From NCBI GenBank assembly GCA_037576215.1, contig JBANDB010000003.1, positions 7,192,001 to 7,256,000 of the forward strand: a stretch of 64,000 nucleotides of DNA. Reading direction: 5' to 3'. The DNA is from Armillaria gallica (lineage: Eukaryota; Basidiomycota; Agaricomycetes; Agaricales; Physalacriaceae). Shown one piece after another: positions 34,010 to 45,102 of the stretch. The first letter of the stretch is position 1. Each line of letters starts with the position of its first letter. A model generated the notes under the pieces. It did not search any database. It was not told the DNA's origin and worked only from the letters and a program-made list of their open reading frames with translations. The position numbers and the translations under genes were made by a program.

Positions 34010-37000
34010 TCAAACGCAGTCTTTTTTATTCAATTTGATCATACTAAACAAATGCAAGTCACGGTAAGTGTTAAAATGGAATGTGCTACACAAGTCCGAT
34101 ACATTTTTGCAGGTCCAATGAGAATCCTTCCTTCGTCGATATTTTGGCTGTAGGTGACAATTTCGAACAATTCTATCAACCTCAATGATTTCAGCATAAA
34201 CATGATGGTTACGTGTAGAACGATTGAGGGAGTACAATCCCATTTGCACGTCAGGTGCACCAAACGGTGTAAACCACTCAACATAAGCCAACAGCTTTTT
34301 TATCTTGACACCAAACAATGGCAGCAAAGAGAATAGCACACGGACATGGGCCACATGAAGGCTTGACAGACAACAGGGTTAAAACTGTGTGGAATGAAGC
34401 AAATGACTAACCTTCTAAAGCTGTACTCTCTGTCTGATCATTTTGTTCTCCAGTCCTTACCAATGCAAAATTGAGGTGAGCTGGTTCTGCAGCCTTATGA
34501 CCACAAGCTGGGACTGGAGGCACAGCCTGCACTATGTTCTTCAAGTTTCTTGCCTTTGCTCCAGCCTCAGGAACTGATGGTAGCATGACACTGAGATGCC
34601 AATAGAGATCAAATGTGTTGAACACCTTTGGGATCATCGTTGAGCCATGGTTACGAAGGAACAAGCTGGTGGCATCCAGAAACCATTGGGCATTATGGCC
34701 ATCAATGATTTTGCTTGCAGGAACATGGCAGAGGTCTTGGGGATGGGCTGAGGCGATGGTGATACAATCCTCTGACCTTGCTGAACAAGATGGAAGTGGA
34801 AGCAGCTGCATACTGCTGGAAGGCTGGAGATTGATAACACCCTCAATGACACCTTCGTCTGAATCATCTGTAGCTGGTACTGTGAGGTAGGCTCCATTTT
34901 CACACCAACAGAGATAGGCTGTGAAATGGTCTACAGCTTCTTGACGGTGCAACCATGTTGTCATTTGGGCTATGTAGTTGCGTTTGTTGGAAGCACAATA
35001 AGTGTCTTTAGCGTAGTCAATGTGAAGCTGTTCTGGAGCTTCTGTGTTGAAGCCATCGGCACTACCAAATTGTTGAATGAGATGGATGTAGTGTTCCATA
35101 GCATGGATTTTGGGAATGTTGAAATGGTCACAAACCTCCAGCTCAATGAATATATCCTTGTACCTGTGGAAGTCATCCAACGCTCGTGACAGAGATGAGA
35201 GGGTGGTGGATGTATGAGAATGAAGCAAAGCAAAGTAAACAAAATCCATGGCCACTCTAACAGTCATCAACACGTGGCTGTCCACTGCCCCTGCAATCAG
35301 GCCAATGAAAACCTGTTCCATTGCCTTGTGCTCTGCCCCTGTCCACTGAGATACAGTTGAGATTCTGTTCTTGAAATGCTGCAGACCTGGATGTCTGGTC
35401 ATGCCTTTGAAATGGTCATCCAGCTCTTGCTTGGAGATTAATTCAGTGCACCATTTTACAAGATGGTCATTGAAGACCCCCTTGTGGAGCTGGTGTAGGA
35501 GGTCTGGTGTGAAACACTGGAAGACATTGGAGAAGGGTAGATGCTGCCAGAATGGGTTGAAGACAGGACGGAGGCCAAGGTTTGTCCAATCTTCCTTGAA
35601 TGCTGGATCTGATGCACCATTTCATAACTTGTCAATCATCTCAAGAGTCTTCTCAGGCATATGAAAGGTGTTCTCTGTATGGGACCCACGATTATCTGGC
35701 GAAACCATACAAATGGGACATCGATTTTCTTTGCAGCATGCAATGAGACACTGCTCAGGATAGTCTGCCATGTATGCTGCCAGGATAGGCCAGGCCCATC
35801 GTTCATGACCATCAGAGCATGTCATTGGTATGCCTGTTTTTCCTGCATCTGCGAGTGACCGAGTAATGAGCTCCATTGCATAGTGGAAGGTTTGGTAGCG
35901 AGCGACCTGGCATGCCTTCTCCGTGTAGCAGTCAAACTTGCCCACAGGCAGGTATCCAATCAGTATCGTTGCATGCGATGAGACATCTTGCCACGTGTCT
36001 TTTGAAATATTTCCGATTGTAAGGTACACAGGCCAGGCACTTTTGTTGCCTTGAAATTGAGAAAGCCTGGTCTTATCGGAGGATAGAATGACTGGAACGA
36101 TAGTTGCACCAGGAGGTAGATACTTCTATATCAACCAGTGAGTCAAATTATAACTGCGATTTCAAACACCATAGCACTGACTGACCTGAAGCTCCCACCA
36201 CCATGAACCCGTCCACATCTCATTAACAATCTCCATGGAGCCCTGACTATCTGCTGATAGCTTCTCAGGAGCATACTTCATCACATCCCGAAACATTGGA
36301 TTGCCCAACAGTTCATGAACACAGTTAACAGGATCACGATACCACAACTCGAGAGTTTCTGTTTGTGCTTTTCCATCGACATCAAGCTGATCTCCCATGA
36401 GCATTATCTCTTCGAGCTTCCACTCTGTGCCTCTGGGAAGCTGATCAATAATGTCCAGGTATTCCTTCTTATTTTGAAAGGATGGCTTTGCACAATTCTG
36501 AATCTGGTTTGTTGGTTAGTCTCTTCATCGAGAATCTCACTTCCAGTTAGTGGATACTGACCATATTCAACTGTAGGAATTGGTCAGCTGTGTTGTGGCC
36601 AACATGCTTGATCAACCATTTTGCTAACTCCCATTCATCCTCATCCTTGAATGGCCCCAGGATTTCATACCCCTGTAAGACCTGCTCATCTCGGATCTGC
36701 TGAAACCATGTTGGCTTGGTTCCAAAGGTTGCACCAGCCTGCTGTTCTGAGGGAAATGTCCTCATGTAACACTGTCCAGTCGGCGCTTCAGGATTCACAT
36801 CCAGCCCACTAGCAATCTCCACTTCACTGGCTCTACTCGGATCTGGTGCACAAGCATCCACTTCTTCTGTGTCTGACCTTGTGTCCCATTGCTGCTTGAT
36901 GTCATTATATTCCTGTCTGTCAAAGTGGTCCATGTTGAAGCTTCTCTGAGAATTCTCAGTCTCGGCATCAGTATCAGGCAAGGATGAAGGCAGATTGTGT

Positions 37001-37013
37001 TGGGACCTAGCAA
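34010..37013 (-). pseudogene. Plavaka-type transposase, interrupted by one TGA
   Basis: Read on the minus strand, exons give in order an acidic N-terminus with PFKDEDEWELAKWLI, the block WYRDPVNCVHELLGNP (about 36330), YAPEKLSADSQGS, the highly conserved run ILSSDKTRL then AWPVYLTIGNISKD (about 36010-36085), HATILIGYLP, and PMTCSDGHERWAWPILAAYM with DYPEQC and a C-x2-C knuckle. After this come [20 protein letters not shown] and [20 protein letters not shown] separate last exon (34354-34010) has LAYVEWFTPFG. Introns of about 50-60 nt interrupt it. A TGA at 35624-35622 follows MIDKL and the same frame continues past it, so this copy is probably inactive. The TGA is consistent with a CGA codon lost by deamination. 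It is the only nonsense change I found. Confidence 0.9.
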
Positions 37014-37389
37014 TTAGCTCATTGAGAGCCTATAGCCGCAACCACTTGCATTGTGCTAAGAGGGATATATGATGGCTGAGGGCGGTGGAAGTGGGAAAGT
37101 CATGATGACCACAGTGCATGCATGAGTATGTCTTCACCATCAAGGAAGGTCTAAGTGAGAACTGTGACACTTGAATTAGTGAGTGAAATTCCTACCTCCT
37201 AAGTTATGACTATGGGTTCAAGCTGATCGGCAGGAAAATTTTGTGTTGATGTCCTTCTGCTTTTCTCCCTCATTACTGTCTGACACACCTCTCACTAATC
37301 TCCCACTCTCAATATCCAACCACTTCGACGAGTCTGACTTTGCCCATCTGGTCTCTGAGACCTTGGGCCATGGTAACAGACCAATTCAT

Positions 37390-39580
37390 GCCACTCCTGG
37401 CATGGTAAATCATTGTATGTGAATGTCTGCGACTCTATGCAAATTTCTATGCTAATTCAACTTGAGAGAATGCACTTGTCAAAAATGTGGAGGCTGCATG
37501 TAAACATGCTGCTACAAATGCTCAGCACCATGGAGAAGGAGTGGACCCTGGAACACTGGAGTCACCTCTCATGCCAACGTTGGCCTCGGGTCACCTTCAA
37601 ACATCGCTTGCACAGCAATCTCTGCCTGTGCATGGGGCTTCTTCCATGCCAGTGCATGCCACCCCAATGTCTCAGCATGGTGATATGCCCTACAACTTTT
37701 TACCTTTCCAGTTGTCGAGCATGTCAAACATGGTACCAAACAGCACTCCGCCACCATACTACTACCCAGCCAACCATAACTGGTCATGGGAAGGATCCAC
37801 GCCTATCCCATTTATGCTTCCAATGGCCAATCCCAGTGTTCCTTCCACATCTTCTCTTTTGTCGGTGGGGAATGAGGGGACGTTGGTGCCACATCAAGGT
37901 GAAACAATGTTGGTGCTGTGATTTGTGGTCTGACATTTTGCTCCCTAGCTGCCGACAAACAAAACAATGAAGTGACTGAGGGTCCACACATCGGGTGCAA
38001 CTTGAACAATAATAATGACTTGGCTGTGGCTTCTCCCAAGCCTGTTGCAGACATGTTAACGCCAGATGTGAGTTTGTGTGATTCATGTGGTATCATTATT
38101 CTTATTCTGATTGTACATCTGTAGATCCAGTCGATGCCTGTCAGGCTTCCTGAGCACTGAGACAGGCCTCAGCTGGTTCACACCAATGGAATGACTCTGA
38201 CGCCTTCATGCCTATCCAAAAAATTAACATACCATAGTCATGCTGTCGAACCTGATGGAACCTCACCACTGGATAAGGAGAATATTCTGCTGACCCCACC
38301 TGAGCTGGTTTGTACTAATCTCCAATGTATTTTCATGCTTGTATCTGAATTCCTTTAATGCCCAGGCTACCATTGCTTCAATCCTAGGAAAGAGGAATCC
38401 TGCACCACCTGTGGGTGAGGATGTGATTGAGGTTACAGCTGATGATAGCAATGAGTCACCTGATAACAAGGACAAGCCAAGGAAGAAAAAGGCCAAATGG
38501 TCTCTGCGAACACTTCAGTTGACTACTGCTCAAGAGAAAATTTTGTTGGGTTCCTATAGTCATTTCCGTTTCCTTCTCATCACCACAGATCCTTGGGTCG
38601 TAGATGAGGCAGCAGATTCATTGGCAATCACAGCTTGGTTTATGAGGCTGGACTATCTGATTGCAAATGCTAATTATAAAGGCCATCCATCTCCTACACT
38701 TGAGGAACTCAATGTAGTAAGTGCAACATCCCTCGTAGTATTCTTACATCCACATCAACACAAGCTGATTGGTTTTCCATGGTAGATCAAGCAACACTGA
38801 TCCCAGCATTGTGGTGGTATTAAGAAAGCCACTCGCTTGTTTGTTGAGCATCCCAGCAACACAACATTCAAGTTTATCATGCCAAAGGATGCTGCTGGAA
38901 TCAAGCAAAACAGGGATCTCATTGAGGCATTGACCAAGCGTGGTGCCTACACCTTTGCAGTATGTTTTCCATATTAATCCTCCAATTTGGTCTTGATGTA
39001 TATCCAGGATTTTGCAAGCTGGCAAGGGATATTTGACACCCCACTTCTACTGCTAATCATTAGCAAGGTGTATTTTGATGATGGTATCAAGTCAGAAGGG
39101 CTGGCTTTCTTTGGTAGCAACGGCAAGATCCCATTCAGCATTGTGGCCTTGATTTTTGCTGCCATGAGTGTTTCTGTCAGAATGAATGATGATGATGTCA
39201 CTAACCATATGATTCCCTTCAGATTCTTTGTGCTATAGATGAATGGAAGATGGGCCAACATGATACTAAGAGCATAGCGTTCACAAAACCATTATATGAA
39301 GACACATACAAGACACATCTCAAGAATCTTCAGAACTGGGAAAAACATTGTGTAGAGAAGATGAATGAGCCTCAGATTCCCATTGACTTCTGTAAGAAGC
39401 TTTATGCTCAGGGAAGGTGGGATTTTGCTCGTTTTTTGCTTTGATATCCTGCTGATCCTTCATAGGCTGTTTGCTGGGATTACCGAGGATGAGCCTGATG
39501 CAGACTTGGAAAATAGAGACAATGACCTCTTTACTGCAGCCGACTTTGCAGCCAGCTACTATACTTTGTCTAGTACATGA
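37390..39580 (+). CDS. Plavaka-associated second gene, DUF6532-like, possibly decayed
   Basis: Divergent from the transposase, with several exons. A Pro/Ser/Met-rich N-terminal part (37487-37921) is followed by a basic linker DKPRKKKAKW (near 38480). The globular part runs from about 38560: ITTDPWVVDEAADSLAITAW, then KFIMPKDAAGIKQNRDLI, LTKRGAYTFA, a segment ending IPFSIVALIFAAMSVSV, and FTKPLYEDTYKTHLKNLQNW. This order resembles the DUF6532 domain found in proteins that accompany Plavaka transposases; its function is unknown. Intron borders are only partly resolved, and a stop at about 39238 may be either intronic or a break, so integrity is uncertain. Confidence 0.6.
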
Positions 39581-39945
39581 AAAACTGGTTCCAAAAGTTG
39601 TATGTAACTATTTATTTTTTCTTTGTCTACTGTATCTACATGCTTGTGAATATAATGTCAGAATCTTTTTGTAACCTGTATTGAACGCCAAGGCCTGGGT
39701 TTCCAAAAACAGCTTGAAAGTGCCTGAGGTGAGTGATTTGATATTGGCTTTGCCGACATGATGTTGGTCATTACCCATAGCTCCTGTAGCATAAAAGCTC
39801 TTATAGCACAGGTCTACCATAGCAAGTGGGTTGCTATATCCAACTTGATAACAGGGGGTTAACTGTAGGAGCTATATACCCTATGGGCCCTATATATAAC
39901 TACATACCCAAGGTGCATTTTCCTGATGCTGCAAATACTCCTGTC

Positions 39946-40213
39946 TATCCCATGTTTTGTGCTGCTCCTGACATCTCGAAATGCTGAGTATGGTTCTTTG
40001 ATGACTGGGGAAATCATCACACAAGTCAAGATGGGCATGTTTTGAAAGATTATTCCATCAATCCTTCTCAGCTGCCTGCATGTCTTCTCACTCGCAAATG
40101 ATGAAAACCAAACAAGCTGCACCATTAGCCATTGGCTGTCTTTTCTGTCTTCCCCCCTTCATGCCATTGTATTGGGCATCATCCGGAGTCCTGCATGGAG
40201 GGAGGACTGGCTA
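39946..40213 (+). repeat. Rep-A copy II, segment 4
   Basis: Matches 58790-59055 nearly base for base. CTCCTGACATCTCGAAATGC, CACAAGTCAAGATGGGCATG and GGGCATCATCCGGAGTCCTG correspond there to the same words with CG in place of CA or TG. It ends in ACTGGCTA, the left duplication of the next element. Confidence 0.9.
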
Positions 40214-42023
40214 TGGGCATAATAGAGTGTAAGAATTCAGGCTGGTCCAAGTTGTCTTTTTTCCAGTCGCAAGTTACCTTTAAGTACACAAGTTCACATC
40301 TCCTTGCAAGTTCAGTCACTTTCTATTGAAATGTGCTCATCAGCACCAGTTTCCAGCATCGATGTCTAGAGAGTGGGTTCAGAGAGGGACGAGATGGTTG
40401 AATGGGCTGACATCAATTCCATGGTTAGCGCCTTAAGCTTCCATTTCTTCTAAGTACTGAGTTATTTCAGTAGTTAGTATTTCCTCCATTGCCGTGGTAG
40501 CCTGCATTCCTTTGGCTTCTAATTTATCTGCTTTACCAATCATATGTCACCATTTCTCACTATGAATTCAGATTTATTGCCCTTCAATGTCTTATCTCCG
40601 GATTTGAAGTTATTCAGTAGCTGCTGGCTGGCTATCCTCGATGCTTTGAAGTAATAATATACATGCAGTGCATGCCCTTTCAGAACTGGCATACATTTCG
40701 ACATGATCTGGACATCAGCTCTGGATTCAAATGCACATACTGTGAGCCCATGAAGACTGAGCTCGGTGAGCCACTGTGAGACCAAAGAAAATTATGATTT
40801 CTGGAGAGATCAAGGCTTCATCATATGGCTGGTGAAATGGTTTAAGTGCCATACAGTACCATATTCAAATATCACTGCCTTCGCAGACTACCCCAATAGT
40901 GAACTTGTGTAAATAAAGCCTTAACTTGTCAGAGGATTCCAGCGAACTTGGACAGTAAAAACAAACTTGTGAATGGAAAAAAAAATAACTTGTGCATAGG
41001 TGTTTTTTTACATGCTATTACGCCCATATGGGCGTAATACTGATCGGAAAATCAGACAGGGCTGAGCATGCACACAAGATGCGATATTGGATACATTCAG
41101 GCACAAGTTATTTCTTTTCAAGCACAAGTTACCATTCTATCCTCTAATATACTCAACAAGATTCAAATTCATGCTCAAGTTGCAACATCTCTGCCCATAA
41201 ATTTCATCACAAGTCAGACTTGTCCTTTTTAGCGCAAGTTTTATCCTCTCTTGGCAATAATCACAAGTTGATCTTACACCATTTCTTTTGAAGACATTAT
41301 TTCTCAGTATTTGGTTCAGGGTAATGCATAAGCAAGTCTCCGACTCTCCGTTTTGAAATTCCCTCTCGAATATGCCTGGTTTTAGTGTTGCATCCGTGTG
41401 TTCAGGCCTTATCAGTATCTATTCTGATGGCTATTTAAGCTTCTGCCTATGACTATGTAGATCATTCAGGCTCAGACTAATCTCACGTAGCTTACAATGT
41501 GCTGCGGTGAACATGTTTCAAAGTAAAATCTACCATAGCTGCAGCCTTGATATCTTCCATGGATAATATTGGGAAATATAACTGTTTATTGATTAACTAT
41601 GCTACAAAAAAGGATCAATACACTACAGAAGATACATAGAATATCCCCTATAAATACTTGCACTGACCTTTTGAGGTATTTAGTGAATGCTCAGATTTGA
41701 GCAATGTTACTTGATTTGTGCTCAATCTGCATGATGTGGCCAGCTTAGTTTGCCAAAAGCCTGACATGCCCAATATGGCTTCACTGAATAATGCAAAACT
41801 TGAAATATCTCCCACTTGCGCGAAATTGACCATCCAACTGCTTGCTTGTGCATCTTCGAGACAGCTGCTCTGTACTTGTTCACACAGTCACTGTGCATTT
41901 CAAGCTTGTATGAATTTGTGGTACAGAAGGAACTTGTGTAAGTCATCCATTTAAAAGGCTTGTGTTCGAAATACAGAGGAGTGAACTCTATTTTCCAGAC
42001 GGTATTATGCCCATACACCCATA
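40214..42023. mobile_element. 1.8 kb insertion, probably two TGGGCRTAATA elements joined head to tail
   Basis: ACTGGCTA flanks both sides (40206-40213 and 42024-42031), an 8-bp duplication by comparison with the 55663 copy. The word TGGGCRTAATA opens the left end (40214), closes the right end (42004-42014, inverted) and forms a perfect 24-bp palindrome around TA at 41016-41039. The simplest reading is two adjacent inverted-repeat elements, each bordered by TA. The interior contains about nine exact ACAAGTT/AACTTGT heptamers and several near matches, a possible transposase-binding array. No transposase is encoded. Confidence 0.65.
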
Positions 42024-42246
42024 ACTGGCTATTGGATCTATCGCTGATGCCATGTTTGCATAATTCATCAGTTAGCAAAATCCTCACCACCAACATCTAC
42101 ACCACATAGCCTGCCCTCTATCCATGCAGTAAATCATTCCCATAACTTCCAGTCCTTCATCAAGTTGTGGAGATTAGACAGTGATTTCCCTTTGAACTGG
42201 CACATGTTTTCCTCTTCTAAAACATATCTGCAAAATGCAGATGCTT
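42024..42246 (+). repeat. Rep-A copy II, last segment
   Basis: Matches 59050-59381, ending CACCGTCACCACTCCCATCGCC as in that copy (59360-59381). CpG sites are again reduced, for example CACATGTTTTCC against CGCATGCTTTCC. Confidence 0.88.
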
Positions 42247-42933
42247 CCATCTCCACCGTCACCACTCCCATCGCCATTTTCGGACTATGACCAGCATCAG
42301 TATAAGCAAATAAAGCATGGCAGAATCACTCACAGTCAAAAAATCATCCCATCCTCATCTGAGATAGCCATCTGTTCCTTCCATCGAGTGACAGCTCTTC
42401 ATCGCAGAGCTGTGGGGGGGAGTAAGTCTTCACAATGATGCTGCCTGAACCTAGGACCATTATGCCTGCTCCACTCTGAGTGCACCAGGGATAACACGAA
42501 ATATGAAAGACCATAAGCCCAGTTCCGTTTAAGGGTAGGCATCTAGTCCAAGAATCAGGATGACGATGCAGGAATCCACTGATTGCGTACCATGTTGGAT
42601 TCCTGGCCTGGGAATGATCTCCCTCTCAACTCCATCTCTCCAGGAAAAGTCAGACTAGGACTTGGGGCTGAGATGACCAGGATCGACTGCAGCTAAACTT
42701 TGAATACAAGTCAGAAAGGAAGAAGTATGTAATCACACAAAAACTGACCGAGACAACACTCCCATGGGCAATGCTTCAGTCGCAGATATGGTCAAAGTTG
42801 GAGCCTGATGATAACTAGATTGTATTTGCATCCAGTCGAAGGCACCGAGTGTAATTCGGAATGAAGGCCTCCAGTCTTCATCTTGTATGGCTGAACACAA
42901 CATTGTTGTCATACCTGTACTTGAAAAAACAGT
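42247..42933 (+). repeat. truncated extra Rep-A piece
   Basis: Starts abruptly within Rep-A (ATTTTCGGACTATGACC, cf. 56245) directly after the end of copy II and matches 56245-56880. CATCGCAGAGCTGTGG stands here for CGTCGCGGAGCTGTGG at 56370. It could be a tandem second copy with a lost 5' part, or a rearrangement at the shared CGCC. Confidence 0.75.
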
Positions 42934-43726
42934 GCAACCTGGCATGCAGCTGGTAGCATGCCTCGACTGGATATGCTGCGAGATAACAATGTTATGAGTG
43001 CAAATTGTGGTATCTGAGACATTCACCACATATCGTAGATGGCCGAACTGTCTTCACTTGTATGTCTTTTCTATGAGCCTTTCCACTTCCCTCCTGCCAG
43101 TGACTATTCTTTAGTGATACGGGCTAAAATGTGATCGCCAGAGAGTGTCAATGATACTGAGGTTGTACAGGTATCCACTTGCTCCTTTCAGCCTGCAGAC
43201 AAGATTGGTGTAGGACTGAACAAAGTTAATCTTATGAGGAAGGCAAAAGGAGCAGAAGAAAGCACTTACCAAGCCATGAGCTGAAACATTCCTCCCAATG
43301 CATCTGCAGTCCATGTCAAATGACTTGACCAGCCATGATTTTTCCATGTGCTGGGTCTTGTAGAAAAAAATCAAAATGCATGAAAGATGCTGAACAGGAG
43401 GGCTGGTGCTAAGCTGCCGACTAGATGAAAGAGGTTCGAGGCCATTGAGAGCTTTGTGAGGTTCTGAGGGAGAAACGTGCTAGATAATATGCATGGAGGT
43501 AGGTGGATGTGGACTGGGAAGAAAAATATGGAACAATGGAAGAACTCGAAATGGCAGTCACATGCATATGGCACCACATGATGAACAACTCTGACATCAA
43601 CGTTAACCTCCAGATCAGTATCAACAGAACATGGATTTATTATGGGGGGTATTCCATTCATCATCCTGTGAAAAGCGGTCTAAGTTGTCAGTAGAAAATG
43701 TTTCTACATGCATACATATAATTTCT

Positions 43727-43805
43727 GAGCAGGACTCGAACCTGTCTACTGAGTCAAAATGTTGATACTGTTAGACTACAATTTCGTCTTGAAGTTGGCT
43801 GGGTG
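43727..43805 (-). repeat. tRNA-like sequence, Asp-type A-box
   Basis: The minus strand reads ATTGTAGTCTAACAGTATC, close to the 5' half of eukaryotic tRNA-Asp genes, and GACAGGTTCGAGTCCTGC with a perfect B-box in a T-stem of four to five pairs. The anticodon stem does not pair well. It is a pseudo-tRNA or the head of a SINE. Confidence 0.5.
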
Positions 43806-44769
43806 CTGGACCAGTAGATTAACAAACCAATAACAGTGAGCCGTGTCAGTGTTTGGTACATTATAAACTTCAGAAAATCACAGGCTGGGAAAAGGCTTGA
43901 AACAGCAGTCGCACATACCAGGTGATCACATCCTTTCTTTCTCAAGTTTGCAGTGTCTTTACTGTGCAATCAAAACAACAGGAGCCTTTGCAGCCACGGT
44001 GCATGACTTGCCATGTCAGGGCTGTGGACCCAGCTGTTCCTGATTGAGACCTGGCACCGGTACACACACCACCACACCATGATGATCCAGAATGCCTGCT
44101 CTGAACCATCAAGACAGCCATCAGCTTGAGCCTAGTACTTTGTACAATCTTGCACTTTCATGTCACCTGTAGGCTGTAACTGGGCATACAAATCTTCAAT
44201 CAAGTACAGATACATCAGATTTGCATCAGATTCCCTGAGCTTCCCAGCCAACTTTCCCATAATCTTGGGCTCTAGACTTGAAACCCCGTGGATACTCTTT
44301 CAATTAGTCTCCCCTTCAACATACTGCAAAAAAATATGCAGTCCATATCATAAAAGCCAACACGGCTTGGCTATTAATCTCTGAGAGCTCCGACCTTTCT
44401 AGGTGCCTAACGGTACCGTGAAACTACCAGGTATCAGAATGGCAATGACTTATTGCTTTACAGAATGCAAGCGAAACCCTGATTCAACTGATTCAAATCA
44501 ATCCTGTTGCCCTGCTGTGAAGAAATTGATGGCTCATATCATACCTGTTGAGGATGTTGGTGATCACTGGTACTCTTGAACAACTTCTGTACTTACACAT
44601 GCCATAACCAGGACTTTGTAGTGAGAATCGAGATAACTTTGAGGCTAAGCTCACTGCTTATTGCTCAGAGTCAAACAGTTACAGTGCAGAATTTAACAGT
44701 GATAAGGAACAATGTAAGAGTAAGGGTTGTAAAAGTGTCAGTTCCCACTCAAAAAGAAATGTTACAGGG

Positions 44770-44850
44770 TCATTCCCTAATCCTAAGCCAGGACTCGAAC
44801 CTGTTTGCTGCAACGGCCAAGTAACACTGCTAGATTAAGTACTAGGAAAC
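44770..44850 (-). repeat. tRNA-like sequence with six acceptor pairs
   Basis: On the minus strand TCCTAGT pairs with CTTAGGA at six of seven positions. A perfect B-box GGTTCGAGTCC sits in CAGG/CCTG. The total of 67 nt is short and the anticodon arm is poor. Likely a tRNA pseudogene or SINE head related to the one at 43727. Confidence 0.5.
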
Positions 44851-45102
44851 GCATATCGAATCAAAGAAAATATTCTGGGGTGATATCTGATTTTGTCTTC
44901 GCTTCTAACAATCTTCATGGACTAAGTGTCTGAGGTGGAGATGGCTCATAAAGGCAATCATCCAAAATACAAGGTGCTATAAATATAATCACAATTAACT
45001 ACTGCTCTTCTTATAACATACATCAATCACAGAAAACATATACAATGCAACCCTAAAGAATTATGATCTATGATCAGAACACGAAGCAAACAGCTGATAA
45101 TA

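Larger units (their letters stand above)
33800..39945. mobile_element. Plavaka-type (CACTA-like) DNA transposon
   Basis: A 6.1 kb insertion in Rep-A carrying two divergent genes: a Plavaka-type transposase on the minus strand and a DUF6532-like partner on the plus strand. This is the arrangement known from agaricomycete Plavaka elements. The right end is ...TTTTCCTGATG before CTGCAAATACTCC; the left end CATCTGGAAAC is an imperfect inverse of it. The exact left limit is uncertain by tens of bases. The target resumes at 39946 with Rep-A sequence. Confidence 0.8.
42934..45060. other. relic-rich spacer with two tRNA-like sequences
   Basis: Apart from the tRNA-like units at 43727-43805 and 44770-44850, the stretch has only fragmentary minus-strand frames (for example 43374-43111 and 43664-43371) with intron-like borders. 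They show no recognisable domain. A weak similarity of order exists between 43420-43450 and 48690-48720. Probably decayed transposon genes. Confidence 0.4.

Noticed and set aside
33800..39945. KDZ-type transposon instead of Plavaka
   Set aside because: The order SSDKTRL, WPVYLTIGNISKD, DYPEQC and the DUF6532-like partner fit Plavaka; no KDZ triad region or CxC motifs were seen.
43727..44850. Functional tRNA genes
   Set aside because: Despite perfect B-boxes, anticodon stems do not pair and the lengths are short; called tRNA-like relics.
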